A DNA stretch of 16,529 nucleotides from CALIKS01 sp964440295 (lineage in GTDB: Archaea > Thermoproteota > Nitrososphaeria_A > Caldarchaeales > Calditenuaceae), in NCBI GenBank assembly GCA_964440295.1, contig CAYTRT010000027.1:1-16529 (forward strand). The letters are read 5' to 3'. A model generated the notes under the pieces. That model was not told the origin of the DNA, did no database searches, and saw nothing but the letters and a program-made list of their open reading frames with translations. Below are positions 1 to 7,059 of this stretch, piece after piece (the first letter of the stretch is position 1; every line of letters begins with the position of its first letter). The position numbers and the translations under genes were made by a program.

Positions 1-835
1 GTTCGGCGGAAAAGTCGTAAAAAATGTGGCGGGTTATGATGTCAAGAAACTCTTCGTAGGATCACTTGGGACTCTCGGCATCATTACCCAAACCACATTT
101 AGACTTTATGCAATCCCAGAGTTTGAGGGAAGCTTCATATCTATATTCAATTCCCTAGAGGATATTTCAAAAGCTATCCAAGAAATACTGAGGAACATCC
201 ACTCATCAGTAGGGATCGGTATTTCATCAATAGAGATGCTGGATCCCAATTTTTGGAGAATGTTTAAACAATCTGACAGCCTTGAGGGATACACACTAGC
301 AATCAGAGTGCTAGGAGTTACGAAGGCAGCGCTGATGAGGAGAATAAAAGAGTTAGAAGAATTGACAAAACACAACAACTGTGCAAAGTCAATGATATTA
401 GATGGTAACGAGCATCTGAGCCTTTGGAAAGGAGTGCAGAATCATCCATGCATTGCTTCTAAATTCTCTACGAGATGCAAAATTAGTACGTTGATATCAA
501 AAGTTCCAGATGTAATAAAAGTTATTCAAGAGAAGGAAAAAATTCACAATATTGATTATTGTATAATTGCTCATCCAGGGCTAGGAATGCTTCATGCATA
601 CTTTCACTCAGAGGATCATAATAATTTATCAAGAGTGTTAATAGATTTAAGAAGCTATGTTGTTAGTATAGGTCATGGAAGTAGTCTAGTGATTGAGACT
701 GCACCACTGGAAATTAAAAGATTGGTGGATGTATGGGGTCCAGTAAGGAAAGACTTTATGCTTATGAAGGCCATCAAGAATATGTTCGATCCCAGAGGCA
801 TACTGTGTCATGGCCGATATGTAGGTGGTATATGA
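1..835 (+). CDS. Glycolate oxidase-type FAD-binding subunit (GlcE/GlcD family), 5' end missing
   Basis: The gene is cut by the left window edge; the frame is open from base 2 and 277 residues are visible. They start inside the conserved FAD-binding (VAO/PCMH fold) stretch GGKVVKNVAGYD followed by KLFVGSLGTLG, which is closer to the GlcE wording (KNVAGYD, GSLGTLG) than to GlcD (KNVTGYD, GSEGTLG). The C-terminal FAD-linked oxidase part includes HPGLGMLHAYF and ends in a family-like FDPRGIL...GRYVGGI. By family it would oxidise glycolate or another 2-hydroxy acid, handing electrons to the adjacent iron-sulfur subunit. The GTG at 26 is internal, not the start. The stop (833-835) sits one base before the likely GlcF start, so the two are co-transcribed. 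In the usual 'NPGR' position the sequence reads CHGR. Substrate could be glycolate, lactate or a related acid; the family call is firm, the substrate is not. Confidence 0.85.
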   Translation, partial: FGGKVVKNVAGYDVKKLFVGSLGTLGIITQTTFRLYAIPEFEGSFISIFNSLEDISKAIQEILRNIHSSVGIGISSIEMLDPNFWRMFKQSDSLEGYTLAIRVLGVTKAALMRRIKELEELTKHNNCAKSMILDGNEHLSLWKGVQNHPCIASKFSTRCKISTLISKVPDVIKVIQEKEKIHNIDYCIIAHPGLGMLHAYFHSEDHNNLSRVLIDLRSYVVSIGHGSSLVIETAPLEIKRLVDVWGPVRKDFMLMKAIKNMFDPRGILCHGRYVGGI

Positions 836-836
836 A

Positions 837-2120
837 TTGACTCAGTATCTTGATAGGTCAGAAATGGAAAGATTAGTACTCACATGTATTCACTGTGGAT
901 TCTGTCTGCTGAGCTGTCCGACATACAGAGTTTTAGGATATGAGCCAGATAGTCCAAGGGGAAGACTATACCTGATAAGGGCCTATTTAGATAAGCGAAT
1001 AGGGATGGAGGAAAAGTTTGTAGAACATCTATATAAATGCATAGTATGTCGAGGATGTGAGACCGCATGTCCATCAGGCGCCAAGTTCGGTATTATCATG
1101 GATTCGATAAGGAGCCAGGCGGTCAAAGAGTATAGATTTCCAGTCACTCAAGCAATTGTGCTTAGACTGGGCGGTAAGTTTCTAGTCACACATATTGATT
1201 TGCTAAGATACCTGATGACGCTTATGCGCGTACTTCAGAGGTTAGGCATCGAACACTTGGTCAAACATTTGCCAAGGCCACTAAGTGAGCTAGATTATCT
1301 GATGCCTAGCTCGTCATCACCCAAACTCTACTATCCAAAAATTCCAGAGATAATAAAACCTCCTGGACGTAGAAAATATAGGATTGGCTTTTTACATGGC
1401 TGCTTGATGGAGGCCGCATTACCATGGGTGAACCGAGCATTAATTCGAGTATTAATAGCAAATGAGTGCGAAGTCGTGACGCCGAGAAGCCAGACATGCT
1501 GTGGTGCGGCATCAATGCATGAAGGGTTTATGGACCATGCAAAGAAGTTAGCGAAAAACAACATAGACGCCTTTGAGAACCTTGATGTAGATTACATAGT
1601 GGCATCAGCGTCCGGATGTGTAGCCACGTTGAAGATGTACGACGAATTATTAAAGAATGATCCTGAATATGGAAAAAAAGCAAAAGAATTCAGAAAGAAG
1701 GTAAGAGACCTCAGTGAGCTGCTGCTCGAAATAGGTATGAATAAGAATTTTGGTGAATTAGGAATAACTACTACTTTTCATGACTCCTGTGGGCTTGCTC
1801 ACGCCCAAAAGATTACGCAGCAGCCTCGAATCATAGTAAGATCTATTCCCGGACTAAGATTGGTTGAGATGAAGGACTCAGACCTCTGCTGCGGTGCGGG
1901 TGGGCTCAATTGGCTTTTGCATCCGGAGATAACGAAAGAAACACTATCTATGAAGCTAAGAAATGCTAGAGAGACAGGCGCCTCGGCGATCATTGTTTCA
2001 AACATTCCATGTTACTTAAACATCTCGAGGGGAATTAAGAGATGGAAAATTAACATGAATGTCTTACATTATGTAGAACTGTTAGACGAGGCATATCGTA
2101 AAGCTGAAAAACACGTATAG
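837..2120 (+). CDS. glcF: Glycolate oxidase iron-sulfur subunit (GlcF-like)
   Basis: About 427 residues, the usual length of GlcF. Two [4Fe-4S] ferredoxin motifs lie near the N-terminus: C17, C20, C23, C27 (CIHCGFCLLSCP) and C68, C71, C74, C78 (CIVCRGCETACP). Two CCG-type domains follow, seen as CCGAASMHEG and as HDSCGLAHAQ plus CCGAGG, which in heterodisulfide-reductase-like proteins bind a further cluster. It should carry electrons from the FAD subunit just upstream to a membrane or soluble acceptor. Start choice: TTG at 837 has a strong Shine-Dalgarno AGGTGGT at 823-829 with a 7-base spacer and begins one base after the upstream stop; a GTG at 825 in the same frame would add four residues but has no good site. 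The gene converges on the aminotransferase with only 34 bases between stops. Related LutA/HdrD proteins are alternatives, but the neighbour favours GlcF. Confidence 0.88.
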   Translation: MTQYLDRSEMERLVLTCIHCGFCLLSCPTYRVLGYEPDSPRGRLYLIRAYLDKRIGMEEKFVEHLYKCIVCRGCETACPSGAKFGIIMDSIRSQAVKEYRFPVTQAIVLRLGGKFLVTHIDLLRYLMTLMRVLQRLGIEHLVKHLPRPLSELDYLMPSSSSPKLYYPKIPEIIKPPGRRKYRIGFLHGCLMEAALPWVNRALIRVLIANECEVVTPRSQTCCGAASMHEGFMDHAKKLAKNNIDAFENLDVDYIVASASGCVATLKMYDELLKNDPEYGKKAKEFRKKVRDLSELLLEIGMNKNFGELGITTTFHDSCGLAHAQKITQQPRIIVRSIPGLRLVEMKDSDLCCGAGGLNWLLHPEITKETLSMKLRNARETGASAIIVSNIPCYLNISRGIKRWKINMNVLHYVELLDEAYRKAEKHV

Positions 2121-2154
2121 ATTTTTAATTCTTCAGAGCCAGAAATAATTGATT
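2121..2154. terminator. Shared convergent terminator region
   Basis: The 34 bases between the stops of glcF (+) and the aminotransferase (-) are AT-rich with a T-run just after the glcF stop (ATTTTTAATT) and an A-run on the opposite strand (GATTTTAATT read from the plus strand near 2150). Archaeal termination commonly uses T-tracts without a hairpin. No strong stem is visible, so this rests on position and composition. Confidence 0.3.
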
Positions 2155-3318
2155 TTAATTGCTAGCTTGGAACGAGAGTAGTTTTTCTTGCGCGACCGCT
2201 ATGCCTGTTCCTAATTCAACACCATGTCCCTGCTTCTTCAATGAGGTCTCTATTGCAGTTAAGAGGGAGAAGATGTCGTTCTGGTTTACATTACCCATGT
2301 GGCCCACCCTGAAGCCTTTACCCTTTAATGGTCCTAACATTGCTGCAACAACGATTCCGCATTTTTTCATCTCGGATCTAAACTGATTGTCATCAATATT
2401 TTCAGGATAATAAACTGCTGATACGGTGTTTGAGGCATACTCTTTTTCTGCCACTAATTTTAAGTTTAATGCTTCTATTGCGGCCCTGAAGGACTCTGCC
2501 AATTCATGATGCCTCCTAAATCTATTTTCTAGGCCTTCCTCGAGGATTAGTTTTAAGGACTCATTCAGTGCGTAAATCATGTTAACGGCTGGAGTTGCGA
2601 AATATTTCGTCGGGTCTCTCATGATCGGCAACCAATTCTTGAAACTTCCATACCAAGTTCCTATCTTCGATTTTCGTTTTTCTATGAATTCTAGTGTTTT
2701 CTGACTTACCGCGATCAATGCCAATCCTGGTGGTATGCCGATGCATTTCTGCGAGCCCGAGGCGCAGACATCAATTCCCCACTCATCGACTCGAACCTCC
2801 ATTCCACCCAGCGAGCTTACTGTATCAACTATGTAGAATGCATCGCTGTGCTTCTTGACAACTTCGCCTATTTCTTTGATCGGATTAAATACTCCGGTTG
2901 AAGTCTCTACGTGCGTCACGGTTACAGCCTTATAATTGTCTTCTTTCAGGGCCTCTTCGACCTGCTTTGGCTTAACTGCCTTACCCCATTCCACTTCTAA
3001 TACCTTCGGCACAGCACCAAAGACCTTTGAGATCTCTACGAAATAGTTTCCAAAATATCCTGAGACACAATTCAGTACCTTGTCGCCCGGCTCAATAATA
3101 TTGGCTATGGCCATCTCCAGTGCTAAGGTACCAGACCCCGCAATGACGAAAACCTCGCTCTCCGTCATGAAGACCTTTTTCAGATTGTTCAGCGCCTCCT
3201 TGAATATGCCCGCAAACTCAGGACTAGTGTGCGACAGGGGTGGCCTGCACATTGCACGTAAAACTCTGGGATCAACGTTTGTTGGGCCTGGAATCATTAA
3301 AAGCTCTCTCTCAATCAT
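2155..3318 (-). CDS. Class V alanine/serine-glyoxylate aminotransferase
   Basis: 387 residues, the normal length for PLP-dependent fold-type I, class V aminotransferases. The start MIERELLMIPGPTNVDPRVL is the characteristic N-terminus of the serine-pyruvate / alanine-glyoxylate group (PGPTxV). The phosphate-binding region is GSGTLALEMA (61-70), the PLP-ring aspartate is in VDTVSSLGG (D165), and the Schiff-base lysine is K191 in SGSQKCIGIPPG. It moves an amino group from alanine or serine to glyoxylate, making glycine. Lying tail-to-tail with the glycolate-oxidase pair, it would consume the glyoxylate they make. A G-rich site (GAGGGG) precedes the ATG. Phosphoserine or aspartate aminotransferases of the same class are less likely given the N-terminal signature and neighbours. 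Confidence 0.88.
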   Translation of the reverse strand: MIERELLMIPGPTNVDPRVLRAMCRPPLSHTSPEFAGIFKEALNNLKKVFMTESEVFVIAGSGTLALEMAIANIIEPGDKVLNCVSGYFGNYFVEISKVFGAVPKVLEVEWGKAVKPKQVEEALKEDNYKAVTVTHVETSTGVFNPIKEIGEVVKKHSDAFYIVDTVSSLGGMEVRVDEWGIDVCASGSQKCIGIPPGLALIAVSQKTLEFIEKRKSKIGTWYGSFKNWLPIMRDPTKYFATPAVNMIYALNESLKLILEEGLENRFRRHHELAESFRAAIEALNLKLVAEKEYASNTVSAVYYPENIDDNQFRSEMKKCGIVVAAMLGPLKGKGFRVGHMGNVNQNDIFSLLTAIETSLKKQGHGVELGTGIAVAQEKLLSFQASN

Positions 3319-3465
3319 TCTCAGCCCCTCAAACTCTCAGCATCTTAACCTTACTTAAGCTTTTCTAAAGCAGACATTAGCACTGATAAGAAATAACCAA
3401 ACCTAACACAACAGAGTTAAAGCAATTGAAAGCTCTGATAGCTAGTTTCTCTAAAAATTTTTATT

Positions 3466-3499
3466 AATTTCTAATACTCAATTTTATTTGAGAGAAATT
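3466..3499. repeat. Interrupted inverted repeat in the divergent promoter gap
   Basis: The gap 3319-3594 separates two divergent genes. Within it AATTTCT (3466-3472) pairs with AGAAATT (3493-3499), and inside that CTCAA (3477-3481) pairs with TTGAG (3488-3492) around a 6-base loop, with a 4-base bulge (AATA) on one side. All 12 pairs are Watson-Crick. It could be a regulator site for either gene or a transcribed hairpin. The rest of the gap is AT-rich with possible TATA boxes (for example TTATAAT at 3574-3580) but no other structure I can support. Confidence 0.4.
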
Positions 3500-3594
3500 G
3501 CCATGCTAGGAAAAAATAGAAATAGCTTTGATTTATGTTGCACCTGTCCGATGACAAAATATGCTAGAAGTAGTTATAATGGTAGTCTCTAGCC

Positions 3595-4296
3595 ATGAAT
3601 ACTCAATTCCGAACTCTTAAAAGCATTATTGATGAATACATGCATAAGGCTGAGGGGCTTTCTGAATATTGTGAGAGATGCCTCAGAACAGAACGGTGGG
3701 GTGGGAGCGTAGTCTTAATGATCGTCGACGCCGCATTCACTTCGATCGGCCTAAATTATTTTCAGACAGTAATCCCGAAAGTATCAGAGTTTAACGAAAG
3801 GTACGTAAAGAATGGAAAGATAATAACTCTTAGAGATCTTGCACAGGCTGACATAGATGAGCTGAGAAGTGTATGGAAAAATAGAAGATCATGGATGATG
3901 GCGAGGGAGATTGCCAAGTACTTGTCGTCGATAAATGAAGATGATCGAACAGCAATAAGGACGTGGGCAGCTAATTCAAGCCTCGAAAGGTGGAGAGAAG
4001 ACCCTATCGGGAGGATAAAGGGAGTTGGTCTCATTACGTATCAATACTTGAGAATGATGGGTGGAGTAGATACAGTGATGCCTGATAAAATCGTGAAAAG
4101 GGTGATAAACGAAATTTTAGTTAGGGCGGGACTAAAACCGGTCAATGACGACATTCTATTTATTAGGCAGGTTGAGGAGATTGCTAAAACATGCGGCTAC
4201 AGACCAATCGAGCTTTGCTGGATGACGTGGCTAGTTCAATCTGAAGGAAAAGTGCTGAGAGCGGAGAAATACTCAGACATACTATCAAAGATATAA
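3595..4296 (+). CDS. Helix-hairpin-helix protein, DNA-glycosylase-like, function unknown
   Basis: 233 residues. The recognisable part is a helix-hairpin-helix at about 140-158 (RIKGVGLITYQYL), followed by a short helix with MPDKIVKRV (162-170). This order resembles the HhH-GPD superfamily of base-excision glycosylases, where LPGVGxxTA is followed some 20 residues later by a catalytic Asp; D164 sits roughly there. The C-terminal four-cysteine cluster of endonuclease III/MutY is absent (only scattered C200 and C208), and the hairpin differs from the usual LPGVGxKTA. The N-terminal 130 residues are charged and helical with no known motif. It stands alone, divergent from the aminotransferase and convergent with the UroD-fold gene. 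It may be a divergent glycosylase or simply a DNA-binding HhH protein; no activity can be claimed. Confidence 0.7.
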   Translation: MNTQFRTLKSIIDEYMHKAEGLSEYCERCLRTERWGGSVVLMIVDAAFTSIGLNYFQTVIPKVSEFNERYVKNGKIITLRDLAQADIDELRSVWKNRRSWMMAREIAKYLSSINEDDRTAIRTWAANSSLERWREDPIGRIKGVGLITYQYLRMMGGVDTVMPDKIVKRVINEILVRAGLKPVNDDILFIRQVEEIAKTCGYRPIELCWMTWLVQSEGKVLRAEKYSDILSKI

Positions 4297-4311
4297 CAAT
4301 TGCTAAGCTGC

Positions 4312-5448
4312 TTACTTACTGAGGCATCCATATTCTAACGCCGTCATGTATGCCGTCAATATGTTCTGCGGAGGAACGTCGGGCTGAATATTGTGGGCAG
4401 GTGAAAAAATGTATTCTCCACCAGGAGAGAAAGTGTCTATCACGTCCATTACTTCAGCCTTAACTTCCTCCGTCGTACCCCTAGGTAGGACGTACTGCTC
4501 ATCTACTCCGCCGTGGAAGACTAATTTTCCTCCGAACTCTTTCTTGAGCTCCTTTCTATTCATGCCTTTAGCTCTGGGCTGAAGTGGGTTCAGAATATCT
4601 ATACCTGCCTCAATTATCTTTGGTATAAGCGGCCTAATGCCTCCGCATGAATGTAGCAAGACCCTGACTTTAGCGTTTCTCTTTATAAAAGAAACGAATT
4701 CTTTCAATCTAGGAAATATGAAGTATTCCCAAGCTCTAGGAGACATCTGTGGCCCCAGCTGTGTGCCATAATCATCGCCATAGCGCATTATATGAATGTA
4801 GTCACCCACCTCGTTCAAAATGACTTCTATAAAGTCCATGTGAATATTCGAGACTAAATCGAGAATCGAGTTCATCAACTCAGGGTTGAGAGTTATGTTT
4901 TTTAAAGAATTTGATATGCCGTGGAGCCACTGAGTTAATTCCCAAATACCCCCAGTAAACCAGTTCATCGCTACTGCATAGCCCTCATCGTTGTATCTCT
5001 TTGCAATCTTACCTAAGCCTTTTACTCTACCCTCGTGTGGCTTAGGAGGCGTGTATCTCTCCACATCGCGTGGAGTTTTGGCGTTGTAAAGAGGCTTCTT
5101 ATCCTCCACCATCTCAAAATAATATCCCCGTCTTTCAAAAGTTATTCCAAACTCGTCTACAAATTTATCCTCAGATATATATTTCATCTCATCTAGCCTT
5201 GGAGGATTTATTCTTACGTGTCTAATATCTACATCGAAGTGGCGTAGCAAGAATTCAGGAACTTCTGCGAGTCCTTGCATTCGGTCAAAAATAATTATTG
5301 GATAATTCTCTACACCGATGAATCGTAATAGTCTCTGCATGGCGACGTGATGAATACCATTTATGGGGCTTCCAAAGTCTATGGGTATTCTGTCAGGCGG
5401 TTCTTTATGATTAAGAACCGACAAAACACGTTCGACATGTTCTACCAA
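4312..5448 (-). CDS. Uroporphyrinogen-decarboxylase-fold methyltransferase (MtaA/UroD-like superfamily)
   Basis: 378 residues of the UroD/MtaA superfamily. Members that are not heme enzymes move methyl groups between a corrinoid protein and a thiol or another acceptor, or demethylate a substrate, using a zinc held by H-x-C plus a later ligand. H266 and C268 (LLHSCGG) match H-x-C. Where MtaA/MtbA have the third ligand, in a PGC motif, this protein has SPAHNIQPDVPP with H352 (a wording common in uncharacterised UroD-like methyltransferases), and C375 lies near the C-terminus. The family-like opening ERVLSVLNHKEPPDRIPIDFG is complete. The start is TTG; no in-frame ATG fits before the conserved N-terminus, and a TATA box (5461-5474) puts transcription start close to it. 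Its placement beside mtaB- and mtaC-like genes argues for C1 transfer rather than heme synthesis. Confidence 0.82.
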   Translation of the reverse strand: MVEHVERVLSVLNHKEPPDRIPIDFGSPINGIHHVAMQRLLRFIGVENYPIIIFDRMQGLAEVPEFLLRHFDVDIRHVRINPPRLDEMKYISEDKFVDEFGITFERRGYYFEMVEDKKPLYNAKTPRDVERYTPPKPHEGRVKGLGKIAKRYNDEGYAVAMNWFTGGIWELTQWLHGISNSLKNITLNPELMNSILDLVSNIHMDFIEVILNEVGDYIHIMRYGDDYGTQLGPQMSPRAWEYFIFPRLKEFVSFIKRNAKVRVLLHSCGGIRPLIPKIIEAGIDILNPLQPRAKGMNRKELKKEFGGKLVFHGGVDEQYVLPRGTTEEVKAEVMDVIDTFSPGGEYIFSPAHNIQPDVPPQNILTAYMTALEYGCLSK

Positions 5449-5460
5449 GGCCCTAATTTC

Positions 5461-5474
5461 TATAAATATTATAG
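5461..5474 (-). promoter_or_regulatory. TATA-like promoter for the UroD-fold gene
   Basis: On the minus strand the sequence reads TATAATATTTATAG. Its centre lies about 20-25 bases before the TTG start of the UroD-fold gene, giving a near-leaderless transcript. Identified by AT content, wording and spacing only. Confidence 0.4.
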
Positions 5475-5520
5475 TTAATATTAAGCATTATCCTAAACCA
5501 ACTAAATTTGTTGTATTTTT

Positions 5521-5617
5521 GGAGTTGTAACGATAAACTAGTAGGTCTGAAATGGATTGTGATTTCGTTCGATGAATAATAAATTTAGCCGTCAATATGA
5601 CGCATGATTACAACTCC
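5521..5617. repeat. Perfect 10-bp inverted repeat flanking the mid part of the uroD/mtaB gap
   Basis: GGAGTTGTAA (5521-5530) is repeated exactly as its reverse complement TTACAACTCC (5608-5617), 77 bases apart. The pair lies in the 261-base gap between the divergent UroD-fold and mtaB-like genes. Too far apart for a simple operator palindrome; it could be two half-sites bound by a looping regulator, or each could be an oppositely oriented site for one gene. Confidence 0.45.
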
Positions 5618-5655
5618 GATCTTCAATGTTGTATTCATTCGATAGATAAATGAAT
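5564..5655. promoter_or_regulatory. Direct repeat and palindrome next to the mtaB promoter (candidate operators)
   Basis: TTCGTTCGATGAATAA (5564-5579) recurs as TTCATTCGATAGATAA (5634-5649), 13 of 16 bases the same. The second copy is part of a perfect 7-bp inverted repeat, ATTCATT (5633-5639) and AATGAAT (5649-5655), with a 9-base spacer, abutting the TATA box at 5657-5664. A factor bound there would touch the BRE/TATA region, so repression or activation of mtaB is plausible. Inference from sequence symmetry alone. Confidence 0.45.
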
Positions 5656-5656
5656 G

Positions 5657-5709
5657 TTTATATTTCCATGCAGTTGCTCTTAAAGATGCAATGATCATGG
5701 TGATTACCA
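5657..5709 (+). promoter_or_regulatory. TATA box and Shine-Dalgarno site of the mtaB-like gene
   Basis: TTTATATT at 5657-5664 fits an archaeal TATA box; transcription would begin near 5685. GGTGA at 5699-5703, complementary to the 16S 3' end, sits 6 bases before TTG at 5710 and decides that start over two nearby out-of-frame ATGs (5691, 5697). Confidence 0.5.
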
Positions 5710-7059
5710 TTGAAATTTAGAACTCTAGAGATGGATTTGGATGAATTAGTTTTTGGATTTTCTAAACATCCATTACAATATGGTACTGGACTGAAAGTCG
5801 GAGCTGGTAGAGTAGTTCCAGAAGTAAAGTATTTTCCGAGAGTAGACAAGGATCTTAAAGACGAATACATTAAGATTACTAACGATGTTTTAAAAAGGGC
5901 CTCTGACCTAGGAATAACCGATCTACAACTGGAGACAGAACTCACTTATATTGAGACAAGGACGCCCAGCCTCGCCGCTGAGATAATTCATAAACAGAGA
6001 GAGATTATCGAGAATTTTTCGAGGGAGAACGGTGCAAGGATTGGGTTCCGAGTAACGGTTGCCGATATTCGCGATTTTGGAAAACCGAAAAATGACGAGG
6101 AAGCCTTCAACAAAATGATGGAAACGTTTGAGGCAGTCTCTGAGAGTGGTGCAGATGTATTATCAATAGAGTCGCTTGGGGGTAAAGAGCTGTTTAATTA
6201 CGCAATTATAAGGCAAGACATTCTAGGAGCAGTAGCGTCTCTAGGATTCCTAGCAATACTTGATATGAAGAAGCTATGGAAAAATATTGTTCAAATAGCC
6301 ACGAATAATCATGTAGTTCCTGGTGGAGATACTGCGTGTGGATTCGCAAATACAGCTATGAAGCTTGCTGGGGGATTAAACGACCGTATGATTCCACACA
6401 CCTTCTCAGCCATTATCAGGGCAATGTCCGCCAGTAGAAGCCTAGTCGCATACGAGATGGGGGCCAGAGGTCCCGGAAAAGACTGCGGCTATGAAAATAT
6501 AATCATAAAATTCATCACTGGGTATCCAATGTCGATGGAGGGGAAAAGTTCAGCGGTGGCTCACTCAAGTCTTTTAGGAAATATTTCTTGTGCAGGTGCT
6601 GATCTTTGGTCAAATGAGCAAGTTGAGAATATCAAGCTTTTTGGAGGATACGGCCCACAAGTCTTCCTAGAGATACTTCATTACGATGTCAAGTTGCTTA
6701 ATAAGGCGATCGAGTTAGGTAAGCATAAGGAGCTAAGAGACTTATTAGTAGAGTCTGACATTTACATAGATCCACAGGCATTCATATTGGCACCAAAAGT
6801 GGCACAAGAAATTGCATACGAATTGACCAAGCAAGATGATGAGCTTGAACGAACTGTGGCTGCGGGCCTGAGAGCTATCGACTTAATATCTAACGAAGAA
6901 AGACTATCATTATCTCCAGCGGAAGTTAGATTTCTAAAAATGGCTAGGAGGATCTTCGACGATATCATGAAAGATCCACATAAGAAAATTGAGGAGGCTC
7001 TTGCCTCTTATGAGAGTAGGGTTGAGAAGCTAAAGGTAAGGGACTATCTTGAATTTTAG
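5710..7059 (+). CDS. mtaB: MtaB-type methanol/methoxy-compound:corrinoid methyltransferase
   Basis: 449 residues, close to MtaB of Methanosarcina (about 460). MtaB is a TIM-barrel zinc enzyme that activates methanol and methylates the cobamide of MtaC. The three zinc ligands known for MtaB are all visible: Glu154 (LSIESLGGKE), Cys210 (GGDTACGFAN) and Cys259 (GPGKDCGYEN). Other family wordings include AYEMGARGPGKD, YPMSMEGK and LWSNE. Start is a TTG with a good GGTGA site; a longer start is not open in frame with a better site. Its stop overlaps the stop of the opposing activator gene by 4 bases (TTAG, 7056-7059). Family members in non-methanogens may use methoxylated aromatics or other methyl donors, so methanol is not proven. 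The nearby MtaC-like protein, activator and UroD-fold enzyme make corrinoid methyl transfer nearly certain. Confidence 0.93.
   Translation: MKFRTLEMDLDELVFGFSKHPLQYGTGLKVGAGRVVPEVKYFPRVDKDLKDEYIKITNDVLKRASDLGITDLQLETELTYIETRTPSLAAEIIHKQREIIENFSRENGARIGFRVTVADIRDFGKPKNDEEAFNKMMETFEAVSESGADVLSIESLGGKELFNYAIIRQDILGAVASLGFLAILDMKKLWKNIVQIATNNHVVPGGDTACGFANTAMKLAGGLNDRMIPHTFSAIIRAMSASRSLVAYEMGARGPGKDCGYENIIIKFITGYPMSMEGKSSAVAHSSLLGNISCAGADLWSNEQVENIKLFGGYGPQVFLEILHYDVKLLNKAIELGKHKELRDLLVESDIYIDPQAFILAPKVAQEIAYELTKQDDELERTVAAGLRAIDLISNEERLSLSPAEVRFLKMARRIFDDIMKDPHKKIEEALASYESRVEKLKVRDYLEF

Noticed and set aside
5449..5709. Cobalamin riboswitch ahead of the mtaB-like gene
   Set aside because: No B12-box-like sequence, and the predicted leader from the TATA box is only about 25 bases.
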